Shown: in pieces, positions 1 through 5,078 of the stretch
Layout: every line of letters starts with the position of its first letter
Position numbering within the stretch: position 1 is the stretch's first letter
From: an uncultured Alphaproteobacteria bacterium
Lineage (GTDB): Bacteria; Pseudomonadota; Alphaproteobacteria; Micavibrionales; Micavibrionaceae
NCBI GenBank assembly: GCA_934538895.1
Contig: CAKTCH010000129.1
Coordinates: 1-5,078 of the forward strand
Direction: 5' to 3'
DNA: 5,078 nucleotides
Made by a program: the position numbers and the translations under genes
The notes under the pieces: model-generated
What the model saw: the letters and a program-made list of their open reading frames with translations, nothing else
Databases searched by the model: none
What the model was told of the DNA's origin: nothing

Positions 1-233
1 TCGGCAGCATGCGGAGATACTGTCACATTCCGATTTTCCGGATAGGGAAGTTGGTCCGACGAATTGCGCGACAATAGTCCAATTGACGTTCAGACCTTGG
101 TCCTATGCGTTCGCAACCGCGAAAGATACGTAAGTGACAACGCCCAATAAAAGTAATTTACAATCTTTGGCGGAATGATACTTTTTAGGCTTTCAATTAC
201 TGGCTGAATACATCGACAGACCGGGTAACGGGA
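1..233. other. Non-coding leader upstream of the histidine kinase gene
   Basis: No reading frame here has a plausible start, ribosome-binding site and coding character. The stretch is less GC-rich than the genes, especially at 140-215, as expected for a promoter region. A TTTACA-like -35 (about 157-162) followed about 16 bases later by TACTTT is a weak promoter match, so no promoter is called. A short open stretch running in from the left edge on the + strand (2-133) could be the tail of an upstream gene, but its translation shows no recognisable domain. Confidence 0.5.
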
Positions 234-1691
234 ATGATGGAACGGAAAGCCGGACAAATGGAAGACGGCAGGGAATCGCAACTTATTATCGCGCCGTTAT
301 TGTCGCTGCCTGATATTCGACGAAATTTCGGAAGTTTTTCTATAGAAAATCAGTTTTTGCTGATCGCTTCTTTCGTCGTTTTCGGCCTGATGGCGGCCCT
401 GAGCTTCTTTACGGCAAACAGGATAGAACGGGCCGCGCTGGAGGCGGTGGGGGCTGCGGGGCGATTTCAGATGCAGACCTTCATCGCGCCGCTGGTGACG
501 CGCATGCCGGACGGCGCATATGCTTTCGACGACGTCTTCCGTCAGCGGCTGGTTACTTTTCTGGAGAATGGGCAGGCCGGTCAGCGCGTGCGCAATTTCA
601 AGGTCTGGCAACCCGGCGGCGAACTTGTCTTTTCATGGCGGGAGGCGAAACGTTCGCCGGGCTCGTTCGATGAACTGGACAGGGCATCGGCCGGAAAAAC
701 CGTGGTTTCCAAGACGGAAATCCTCAAGCACGACTATAGCCGGGCGGAGAGTAAGGCGCTGCTCATCGAAGTCTATGCCCCGCTGCTGACCGGTGAGGAC
801 GGCAAGGTTCTGTATGTCGGCGAGATCTACGAGGAGTCCGAGACACTGCAATCCTACATCGCATCCGCGCGGATCGGCACGGCGATCGTCGTGTTCCTCG
901 TTTCGGTTCCGATGCTGGCGCTCCTCTATTTCATCGTGCGCCGCTGCGGCGCGCTTCTGGAGGAGCAGCGCCGGACGCTGCGGCAAAGCCTGCGCAGCGC
1001 CATCGATCTTTCCATCGAGAACAATCGCTTTCGTCTGATCGCCGAAAATGCCCGTATCGAGGCCGGAAAACACAATGAACGGGTGCTGGACCAGATCGGG
1101 GCCGACCTGCATGACGGTTCCGTGCAGGTGCTGACGCTGGCCAAGCTCAGGCTGAGCGATCTCGTAAGCGGCCAGAGCGGGCTTGCAAAGGCGCACCATC
1201 AGGCGCTGGAGCGCATTCTTCTACTGACATCAGGGGTTCTCGACGATATCCGCAATATCTCCGCCGGTCTCGTGTTGCCGGAACTGGAAGACGCAAGCCT
1301 GGAGGATGCGATCCACGAATCCGTGAAGCGCTACTACGAAATCACCGGCTGCGAGGTGACCGTGCGCAAGAAGAGCAAGAGGGATCTTGCGATCACCGAC
1401 CTGTCGATCTGTCTGTACCGCTTCGTGCTGGAAGGGTTGATGAACAGCTACCGGCACGCGCCGAACAACCGCCAGCTCGTGCAATTCTCGATCCATCAGG
1501 ATAAGCTGTATGTCTGCGTTGCCGATTGCGGGAGACGTCCGCCGCTGCCCTCCCAGAAGGAGGCCATGCGCGCGCGTCTCGGCAAGACCAGCCAGAAACG
1601 CCGGATTCGCTCTTTCGGCGGCAGGGTGCGTTATTTCCCGCGCAAGAACGGCACGATCGCCATCGCCTGTCTTCCGCTGGATTCGGCCTGA
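234..1691 (+). CDS. Membrane sensor histidine kinase, HisKA_3 (NarX/DegS-like) type
   Basis: Senses a signal and is expected to phosphorylate a NarL-type response regulator, most likely the convergent gene at 1776-2429. The 485-residue product has a transmembrane helix at about 41-61, an extracytoplasmic domain of about 150 residues (62-212) and a second helix at about 213-236. A charged, probably coiled-coil linker follows (237-285). The dimerisation/phosphoacceptor box contains DLHDGS with His293, the form typical of HisKA_3. The HATPase region has an N-box-like LYRFVLEGLMNSYRHA with Asn404. The later boxes are eroded: the G1 region reads ADCGRR and the lid region has LGK and FGGR but no clean GxG. 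The extracytoplasmic domain ends in VYAPLL and GKVLYVGEIYE, reminiscent of Cache/PDC-like sensor folds (inference), so the ligand is unknown. Start is uncertain: tandem ATGs at 234 and 237 have a poor Shine-Dalgarno, while ATG 258 follows GGAAAG at 8-base spacing and would give 477 residues. Confidence 0.9.
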   Translation: MMERKAGQMEDGRESQLIIAPLLSLPDIRRNFGSFSIENQFLLIASFVVFGLMAALSFFTANRIERAALEAVGAAGRFQMQTFIAPLVTRMPDGAYAFDDVFRQRLVTFLENGQAGQRVRNFKVWQPGGELVFSWREAKRSPGSFDELDRASAGKTVVSKTEILKHDYSRAESKALLIEVYAPLLTGEDGKVLYVGEIYEESETLQSYIASARIGTAIVVFLVSVPMLALLYFIVRRCGALLEEQRRTLRQSLRSAIDLSIENNRFRLIAENARIEAGKHNERVLDQIGADLHDGSVQVLTLAKLRLSDLVSGQSGLAKAHHQALERILLLTSGVLDDIRNISAGLVLPELEDASLEDAIHESVKRYYEITGCEVTVRKKSKRDLAITDLSICLYRFVLEGLMNSYRHAPNNRQLVQFSIHQDKLYVCVADCGRRPPLPSQKEAMRARLGKTSQKRRIRSFGGRVRYFPRKNGTIAIACLPLDSA

Positions 1692-1775
1692 AGACCTCCT
1701 CATCGCGCGCTCGCCTTATGCAGAAACATGCCGCACCCGGAGGTGCCGCGGCAAGGGCGGCGTTCGCCGGAAATC
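1692..1775. other. Convergent intergenic gap between kinase and response regulator
   Basis: The 84-bp gap lies between two stop codons that face each other. It contains a small perfect hairpin, GCACC-CGGA-GGTGC (1733-1746), and a second short one, CGGC-GTTC-GCCG (1760-1769). Neither is followed by a T-tract on either strand, so no intrinsic terminator is called. Transcripts of the two genes may overlap here or end by Rho. Confidence 0.5.
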
Positions 1776-2429
1776 CTACTGGACGGCTTCGCGCGGCAAG
1801 GTCCGGTTTTTCACGGCAATCACCAGTTCGACGCGATTGCGCACATGCAGCTTCTGCATCAGCGAGGTCATGTAGTGCTTCACCGTCTTTTCGCTGATGT
1901 TGAGCTCGGCGCCTATTTCGCGATTGGTGTGTCCTTGCAGCAAGCCGATGACGATCTGTTCCTCGCGATGATGCAGTTTCTGCTGGGCCTGCGCGGCGCG
2001 GCGCATTTCCTGCGTCTTCATCGACATGATGACTTTCGTCGCGAAGCCCGGCGTGATGTAGGTTTCGCCGTTATGGGCTGCGGTGATCGCATGGTGCAAC
2101 TCGCTGGACGAACTGCCCTTCAGCACATAACCGGCAACGCCGGTATTCAAAAGTTGCACCGCCGTCTGGATTGCGCTGGAGGCGGTGAAAACGATGACCC
2201 TGATGCGGGCATTCTTCTTGATGATGGTATCGATCGCCTCCACCGGATCGCCCGGCATGCTGAGATCCACCACGATGACGTCGGGACTTTTGTCCTGAGC
2301 GATATGAATTGCGTCGACGGCGGTATGCCCCATTGCAACAACATCAAGGTCGGTTTTTTCACTGTAAAGACTGACCAGACCTTCGAGCAATATGGGATGG
2401 TCATCCACGAACGCGACACGTATAGACAT
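1776..2429 (-). CDS. NarL/FixJ-family response regulator, REC plus LuxR-type HTH
   Basis: A DNA-binding response regulator activated by aspartate phosphorylation and the likely partner of the HisKA_3 kinase that converges on it. The 217-residue product starts with a receiver domain (about 2-120). It has acidic residues Asp9 and Asp10, phosphoacceptor Asp55 in VVDLSMPG, Thr82 in FTAS and the conserved Lys104 in VLKG. A linker follows, then a LuxR/GerE helix-turn-helix at about 152-212, with NREIGAELNISEKTVKHY as the recognition core and VRNRVELV after it. Length is normal for the family. The start is placed at 2429 because GGGGAGA (2442-2436) lies 6 bases upstream. An in-frame ATG at 2444 would put that Shine-Dalgarno inside the coding sequence. 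The loop after Asp55 reads PGDPVEA, slightly shorter than the common PGMDGxEA. The gene has its own AT-rich upstream region with inverted repeats. Its target genes cannot be read from the window. Confidence 0.95.
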   Translation of the reverse strand: MSIRVAFVDDHPILLEGLVSLYSEKTDLDVVAMGHTAVDAIHIAQDKSPDVIVVDLSMPGDPVEAIDTIIKKNARIRVIVFTASSAIQTAVQLLNTGVAGYVLKGSSSSELHHAITAAHNGETYITPGFATKVIMSMKTQEMRRAAQAQQKLHHREEQIVIGLLQGHTNREIGAELNISEKTVKHYMTSLMQKLHVRNRVELVIAVKNRTLPREAVQ

Positions 2430-2435
2430 GATGCG

Positions 2436-2442
2436 TCTCCCC
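2436..2442 (-). promoter_or_regulatory. Ribosome-binding site that fixes the response regulator start
   Basis: On the minus strand the sequence is GGGGAGA, followed by 6 bases and the ATG at 2429. It is a strong Shine-Dalgarno match and decides between this ATG and the one five codons upstream at 2444, whose G lies in the same GGGG run. Confidence 0.8.
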
Positions 2443-2459
2443 ATTATTCTTGTTTGTTT

Positions 2460-2499
2460 ATTAACACAATTCCGATTGAAAATGAAGCGAAGTGTTAAT
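2460..2499. repeat. Inverted repeat ATTAACAC / GTGTTAAT upstream of the response regulator
   Basis: Perfect 8-bp arms at 2460-2467 and 2492-2499 are separated by 24 bases, in the AT-rich region 30-70 bp upstream of the response regulator start. This spacing is too long for a tight hairpin terminator. It would suit two half-sites of a dimeric DNA-binding protein, but AT-rich DNA produces such repeats by chance more often. Confidence 0.4.
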
Positions 2500-2511
2500 T
2501 AATGATTAATT
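2497..2511. promoter_or_regulatory. 15-bp AT-rich palindrome AATTAAT-G-ATTAATT
   Basis: Seven-base perfect arms flank a single central G. It overlaps the right arm of the ATTAACAC repeat and the first bases of the TTTTGCACA repeat. It lies about 70 bp upstream of the response regulator start, so it could be an operator or an upstream promoter element. No protein is assigned. Confidence 0.35.
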
Positions 2512-2562
2512 TTGCACAGTGGAGATTTATGACAACTTTAGACTGGTTTAAATTGTGCAAAA
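2510..2562. repeat. Widely spaced inverted repeat TTTTGCACA / TGTGCAAAA
   Basis: Perfect 9-bp arms at 2510-2518 and 2554-2562 are separated by 35 bases. Equivalent positions are 44 bases apart, about four helical turns, so both arms would present on a similar face of the DNA. The pair lies 80-135 bp upstream of the response regulator start, a typical place for activator sites. Binding by the regulator itself (autoregulation) is one possibility but is not shown. Confidence 0.45.
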
Positions 2563-2820
2563 ACTATCATCAATATTAGTAAGGTAGCCTATATGATGTC
2601 GAATGCGCTACTGTATTTGAAAACAGGTGCCACAACCTCCATTCTTTAACGATATTATCGCTGGCAGCGCCATTCTTCGCAGGGTGGCCGTCCGGCAAGA
2701 AACGTGTGTCGCTAATATAGATTATTCCATCAGCCGCTTACGCCTCATTCGCCCGCCATCGTGTGAAGCGTTGTCGCCCCCGCTTTCGCCTCTGGCGTGT
2801 GCACGTCGGCGGATGCCGCG
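2563..2820. other. Intergenic stretch with no supported gene
   Basis: About 260 bases between the inverted repeats upstream of the response regulator and the aminotransferase terminator. Composition shifts from AT-rich (to about 2630) to GC-rich. It includes CTATAT at 2589-2594, which resembles a rhizobial -10 box but has no matching -35. It also has an 11-bp palindrome CGATA-T-TATCG (2650-2660) and an 18-codon frame at 2593-2649 with an AAGG about 8 bases upstream, too short to support as a gene. A long open frame that crosses from here into the aminotransferase is an antisense shadow. A small RNA cannot be excluded. Confidence 0.5.
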
Positions 2821-2862
2821 AAACAAAAAAGGCGGGGTCCGGCTGTCGCCGGTCACCCGCCC
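2821..2862 (-). terminator. Rho-independent terminator of the aminotransferase gene
   Basis: Read on the minus strand, a hairpin with outer stem GGCGGG/CCCGCC (2861-2856 with 2836-2831) and inner stem CCGGC/GCCGG around a 4-base loop (2844-2847) is followed directly by TTTTTTGTTT (2830-2821). It begins about 20 bases after the aminotransferase stop codon. The + strand side has no T-tract, so it acts for the minus-strand transcript only and separates it from the response regulator gene further along. Confidence 0.9.
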
Positions 2863-2881
2863 TGTCGTTGCCGAATTATGT

Positions 2882-4018
2882 TCAGGCTGCCGCTACGGCC
2901 TGCGTGTCCCTGAGGAACGCGGACATCCGCTTCAGGCCTTCCCGCAGCACGGCCTCGGCGTTGGTGTAGCCGATGCGCAGATAGCCCTCCATATCCATGG
3001 CGCTGCCGGGGGTCAGCATTACGCCTGTCTGTTCCAGCAGCTTGATGCAGAACTCTTCCGAGGCCATCGGCAGGTCGTATTTCAGCAGCGCCGTCGTACC
3101 CGACTGCGGCTTGATCCACGAAATCAGCGGTTCACCCTCCACCCACTCCGACAGGATCGCCAGATTGGTGCGGGTGATCGCATGGTTGCGGGCAAGGATT
3201 TTGTCGCGGTTTTCCAACGCGATGGCGGCAAAATGATCGTCCAGCATGCCGACGCTGATGGTGTTGTAGTCGCGGTGGATCGATACGGCATGAATGAGCT
3301 TCGCGGGCGCGACGATCCAGCCGAGGCGCAGGCCAGCCAGTGACCAGGTTTTCGACATGCTGCCGGTGCTGATGCCCTTTTCATAGAGATCGGCGATGGA
3401 AGCCGTCATGCCGTCGCCGTCCTGATCGGTGCCGCGATAGACTTCGTCGCAGAGAATCCATGCGCCGCAGGCGCGGGCGATCTCGACAATCTTTTCGAGA
3501 TAAGCGCGGTCCATCAGCGAACCGGTGGGATTGTTGGGGTTGTTGAGCGCGATCAGCTTGGTGCCCGGCGTCGCCAACCGGCCGAGTTCTTCCAGATCGG
3601 GCAGAAAGCCGGTCTTTTCGGTCAGCTTGAGAAACTGCACATCCGCACCGTAGCTTTCCGGAATGGAATAGTGCTGCTGATAGGTCGGCAGAACGGAAAT
3701 CACGCGGTCGCCAGGTTCCACCAGCGTTTCATGCACCAGCGCATTGGCGCCAATCGCGCCATGGGTGATGACGACGTTTTCCATCGCCTGCTTTTCGTAA
3801 AGGCCGGCGACCAGCTTGCGCAGACGCGCGCTGCCCTCGATTTCGCCATAGGTCAGCTTCATCGGCAGAAGCTCGGAGAGGATCGTTTCCTTCTTTCCCG
3901 CCATGTCGAGCAGTTCCTCGACCGTCAGCGACTCGACACAGGTCTCCGCGAGGTTCCATTCGCAGGTCGTCTCGTAGCGGTTCATCCAGATTTCAACGCC
4001 GAAATCACGAATTTTCAT
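2882..4018 (-). CDS. PLP-dependent aminotransferase, class I/II (fold type I)
   Basis: A cytosolic pyridoxal-phosphate enzyme, probably acting on an amino acid. The 378-residue product has the full set of aspartate-aminotransferase-like features. These are TYGEIEG (Tyr57), the phosphate-binding region with THGAIGAN (85-92), an aromatic residue stacking on PLP in PTYQQHY (Tyr113), NNPNNPTG (159-166, Asn163), CDEVYRG (Asp191, Tyr194), the Schiff-base lysine Lys223 in SMSKTWSLAGLRLGW, and Arg348 in YLRIGY for the substrate carboxylate. All expected catalytic residues are present, so it should be active. The pattern from LTYGEIEGSARLRK to LEPGDRV-PTYQQHY recalls the capreomycidine synthase (VioD)-like branch, which also contains many uncharacterised bacterial aminotransferases. 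That resemblance is from memory and the substrate is unknown. The start is supported by AAGGG (4030-4026) 7 bases upstream. The gene is divergent from an XRE-cupin regulator and ends in a strong terminator, so it looks monocistronic. Confidence 0.93.
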   Translation of the reverse strand: MKIRDFGVEIWMNRYETTCEWNLAETCVESLTVEELLDMAGKKETILSELLPMKLTYGEIEGSARLRKLVAGLYEKQAMENVVITHGAIGANALVHETLVEPGDRVISVLPTYQQHYSIPESYGADVQFLKLTEKTGFLPDLEELGRLATPGTKLIALNNPNNPTGSLMDRAYLEKIVEIARACGAWILCDEVYRGTDQDGDGMTASIADLYEKGISTGSMSKTWSLAGLRLGWIVAPAKLIHAVSIHRDYNTISVGMLDDHFAAIALENRDKILARNHAITRTNLAILSEWVEGEPLISWIKPQSGTTALLKYDLPMASEEFCIKLLEQTGVMLTPGSAMDMEGYLRIGYTNAEAVLREGLKRMSAFLRDTQAVAAA

Positions 4019-4086
4019 CTCTCATCCCTTTCAATATTGTATGGCGATAACGCATGGCGGCATGACCGCCGATCTGGAATGAGTAT
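4019..4086. promoter_or_regulatory. Divergent promoter/operator region, aminotransferase and XRE regulator
   Basis: These 68 bp must hold the promoters of both genes. The perfect palindrome CAATATTG (4032-4039) overlaps TACAAT (minus strand, 4041-4036), a good -10 match for the aminotransferase. That would leave a very short leader with the AAGGG Shine-Dalgarno close to the transcript start, and no clear -35 lies at the right distance. A short inverted repeat GGCGG-CATGA-CCGCC (4056-4070) sits in the middle. A protein bound at CAATATTG would block the aminotransferase promoter. Confidence 0.6.
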
Positions 4087-4656
4087 ATGAGCAATATATT
4101 GCACAGTCAAGATGTGAACGACGTGCTGGCCCATGTTGGCGGCAATCTCAGGCATTTGCGGCAGGCGGCGGGGCTCAGCCAGGCGGCGCTGGCGCAGGCT
4201 TCCGGCATCAGCCGCCGCATGATCGTGGCGGTTGAAAGCGGCGACGCCAATATCAGCCTCTCCAGCCTCGACCGGCTTGCTTCGGCTCTGGGCGTGAAAT
4301 TTGCCGATCTGGTGCGCGACCCCGCCCGCGAGAGCCGCGACAACATCAACGAGGTGACGTGGCGCGGCGAAGCGGCGGGCAGCCAGGCCGTGCTTCTGGC
4401 CTCCGCGCCCGCCGCGTCGGAGGCGCAGATGTGGCTGTGGTCGCTCGGCCCCGGCGACCGCTACGTGGCCGAGCCGGATCCGCAGGGCTGGCATGAAATG
4501 GTGTTCGTTATGGAAGGCATGCTGACGCTGGAGCTTTCCGGCGAGCGCCGCGACCACGCAGCCGGAAGTTTTGCGGTATACGCCTCGTCGCAGCCCTATG
4601 CTTACGTGAACGGTCAGGACGTGCCGGTGAAATTCATCCGCAACGTGATTTCGTAA
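4087..4656 (+). CDS. XRE-family transcriptional regulator with C-terminal cupin domain
   Basis: A one-component regulator, with DNA binding by the N-terminus and probable small-molecule sensing by the C-terminus. The 189-residue product has an HTH_3 domain at about 17-76, with LRHLRQAAGLSQAALAQASG, then ISRRMIVAVESGDANISLSSLDRLASALGV. A cupin_2-like beta-barrel follows at about 112-186, with WHEMVFVMEGMLTLEL (His136, Glu137, Glu143) and a second motif GSFAVYASSQPYAYVNG. The histidine usual in the second motif (PHxYxN) is tyrosine here, and the first motif lacks HxH, so a metal site is doubtful. Length and layout match the common XRE-cupin family (PuuR/SutR-like). The ATG at 4087 is preceded by GGA at 8 bases and is the only reasonable in-frame start before the HTH. 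It is divergent from the aminotransferase, the classic layout for control of a metabolic gene whose substrate or product is the effector (inference). Confidence 0.93.
   Translation: MSNILHSQDVNDVLAHVGGNLRHLRQAAGLSQAALAQASGISRRMIVAVESGDANISLSSLDRLASALGVKFADLVRDPARESRDNINEVTWRGEAAGSQAVLLASAPAASEAQMWLWSLGPGDRYVAEPDPQGWHEMVFVMEGMLTLELSGERRDHAAGSFAVYASSQPYAYVNGQDVPVKFIRNVIS
4091..4102. promoter_or_regulatory. Perfect palindrome GCAATATATTGC over the XRE gene start, candidate operator
   Basis: A 12-bp perfect palindrome spans codons 2-6 of the regulator gene. Its CAATAT...ATTG core is nearly the same as CAATATTG at 4032-4039, with 2 bp more in the centre, and the two centres are about 61 bp apart. 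HTH_3 regulators often bind short palindromes near their own start, so this is a candidate autoregulatory site. It is inferred from symmetry and position only. Confidence 0.45.
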
Positions 4657-4657
4657 A

Positions 4658-4701
4658 AGAGAAACGGCGCGCCAGAGGCCGACGCGCCACCATTTTTCTC
4701 T
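4658..4701. terminator. Bidirectional intrinsic terminator between XRE regulator and chemoreceptor
   Basis: The stem GGCGCG (4666-4671) / CGCGCC (4683-4688) is enclosed by a second complementary pair, AGAGAAA (4658-4664) / TTTCTCT (4695-4701). The + strand reading ends in a TTTTT run (4693-4697) and the minus strand reading in TTTCTCTTTT. Thus it can stop both the regulator transcript, whose stop is at 4654-4656, and the converging chemoreceptor transcript. The last base of the outer arm is part of the chemoreceptor stop codon. Confidence 0.8.
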
Positions 4702-5078
4702 CAGGCCGCGTAACGCTGAGCCTGATGTGCCGGGTGGCCAAGCTGGAATTGCGACAGCAGCGCGTTCAACTGGGCGCTTTCCTGCGCCAGCGCCGCCCCT
4801 GCCGCGTTCATTTCCTCGACCATGGCGGCATTCTGCTGGGTCACCTGATCCATCTGGTTGACGGCGGTATTGATCTGCAGCAGCCCGGCGGATTGCTCCT
4901 GCGCCGCCGTGGCGATGGCTTCCATGTGGCGATTGACCGATTGCACCAGTTCGTTGATTTCGCTCAAGCCCGTGCCGGTATCGCTGACGAGGCGCACGCC
5001 CTCGCCGACCGCCGTTTCGGAATTGCCGATCAGTTCCTTGATTTCGCGCGCCGCCTTGGCGGAACGCTGGGCCAGTTC
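4701..5078 (-). CDS. Methyl-accepting chemotaxis protein, C-terminal fragment (cut by window edge)
   Basis: The end of a chemoreceptor that couples ligand sensing to the CheA kinase and is methylated on its cytoplasmic helices. The 125 residues in view run without interruption to the right edge, starting ELAQRSAKAAREIKELI. This is the helix just after the conserved hairpin tip, which itself lies outside the window. The descending helix continues through HMEAIATAAQEQSAG, VNQMDQVTQQNAAMVEEM and ALAQESAQLNALLSQFQL, all standard MCP signal-domain sequence. The Gln/Glu pairs in AAQEQSAG and AMVEE are likely methylation regions. The tail HPAHQAQRYAA carries no CheR-docking pentapeptide of the NWETF type. 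An internal GTG at 4997 is not a real start, because the helix continues upstream of it. The ligand-binding part is not visible, so the stimulus is unknown. The gene converges on the XRE regulator and shares a terminator with it. Confidence 0.95.
   Translation of the reverse strand, partial: ELAQRSAKAAREIKELIGNSETAVGEGVRLVSDTGTGLSEINELVQSVNRHMEAIATAAQEQSAGLLQINTAVNQMDQVTQQNAAMVEEMNAAGAALAQESAQLNALLSQFQLGHPAHQAQRYAA

Noticed and set aside
633..1199. 188-codon open frame on the minus strand inside the histidine kinase gene
   Set aside because: It is antisense to a clear histidine kinase and its product has no recognisable domain. It is a by-product of GC-rich codon use.
1733..1746. Hairpin GCACC-CGGA-GGTGC as a terminator between kinase and regulator
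   Set aside because: The stem is only 5 bp and no T-tract follows on either strand.
2430..2444. Upstream ATG at 2444 as the response regulator start
   Set aside because: It would place the strong GGGGAGA ribosome-binding site inside the gene and has no good site of its own. Receiver domains normally begin as in MSIRVAFVDDH.
1728..2498. 256-codon open frame on the + strand opposite the response regulator
   Set aside because: It is the antisense shadow of the receiver and HTH domains, which have full motif support on the minus strand. Its product looks like a reverse reading and has no start signal.
2544..2559. Possible sigma-54 (-24/-12) promoter, GG-N10-GC on the + strand
   Set aside because: Only the TGG and GC cores match. 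The CAC part of the consensus is missing, it overlaps the inverted repeat and no + strand gene follows.
2593..2649. 18-codon small protein with a weak upstream AAGG
   Set aside because: It is too short, has no recognisable features and could arise by chance in this AT-rich stretch. It is kept only as part of a low-interest finding.
2627..3343. 238-codon open frame on the + strand running into the aminotransferase
   Set aside because: Most of it is antisense to the aminotransferase C-terminus, and it crosses the terminator hairpin. There is no supporting motif.
4015..4557. 180-codon open frame on the minus strand opposite the XRE-cupin gene
   Set aside because: It is antisense to a well-supported regulator and would run through the divergent promoter region into the aminotransferase start.

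Overview
The window looks like chromosomal DNA of an alphaproteobacterium, most likely a member of the Rhizobiales such as Agrobacterium or Rhizobium. This is inferred from GC-rich coding sequence separated by AT-rich regulatory gaps, and from the style of the chemoreceptor tail and of the NarL-type two-component pair. No species can be fixed from sequence alone. There are no tRNA or rRNA genes, insertion sequences, CRISPR arrays or phage genes.

Layout: 1-233 is a non-coding leader. A membrane-bound HisKA_3-type sensor histidine kinase (234-1691, +) faces a NarL/LuxR-type response regulator (1776-2429, -). The two genes converge with an 84-bp gap and almost certainly form a two-component system, although they cannot share one mRNA. 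About 450 bp upstream of the regulator (2430-2881) holds no convincing gene. Its regulator-proximal part is AT-rich and carries three inverted repeats. Its far end holds the Rho-independent terminator of the next gene.

A fold-type I PLP-dependent aminotransferase (2882-4018, -) is divergent from an XRE-HTH/cupin transcription factor (4087-4656, +) across a 68-bp gap. The gap and the regulator's first codons carry two related palindromes, CAATATTG and GCAATATATTGC. The arrangement suggests that the regulator controls itself and the aminotransferase. At the right edge, the C-terminal signalling tail of a methyl-accepting chemotaxis protein (4701-5078, -, incomplete) converges on the regulator gene, and a bidirectional terminator hairpin lies between them.

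The most interesting points are the eroded ATP-binding motifs of the kinase, the symmetric operator-like repeats upstream of the response regulator, and the self-contained aminotransferase/XRE-cupin unit, whose cupin lacks the usual metal-binding histidines. None of these proves a new system. They are testable leads.
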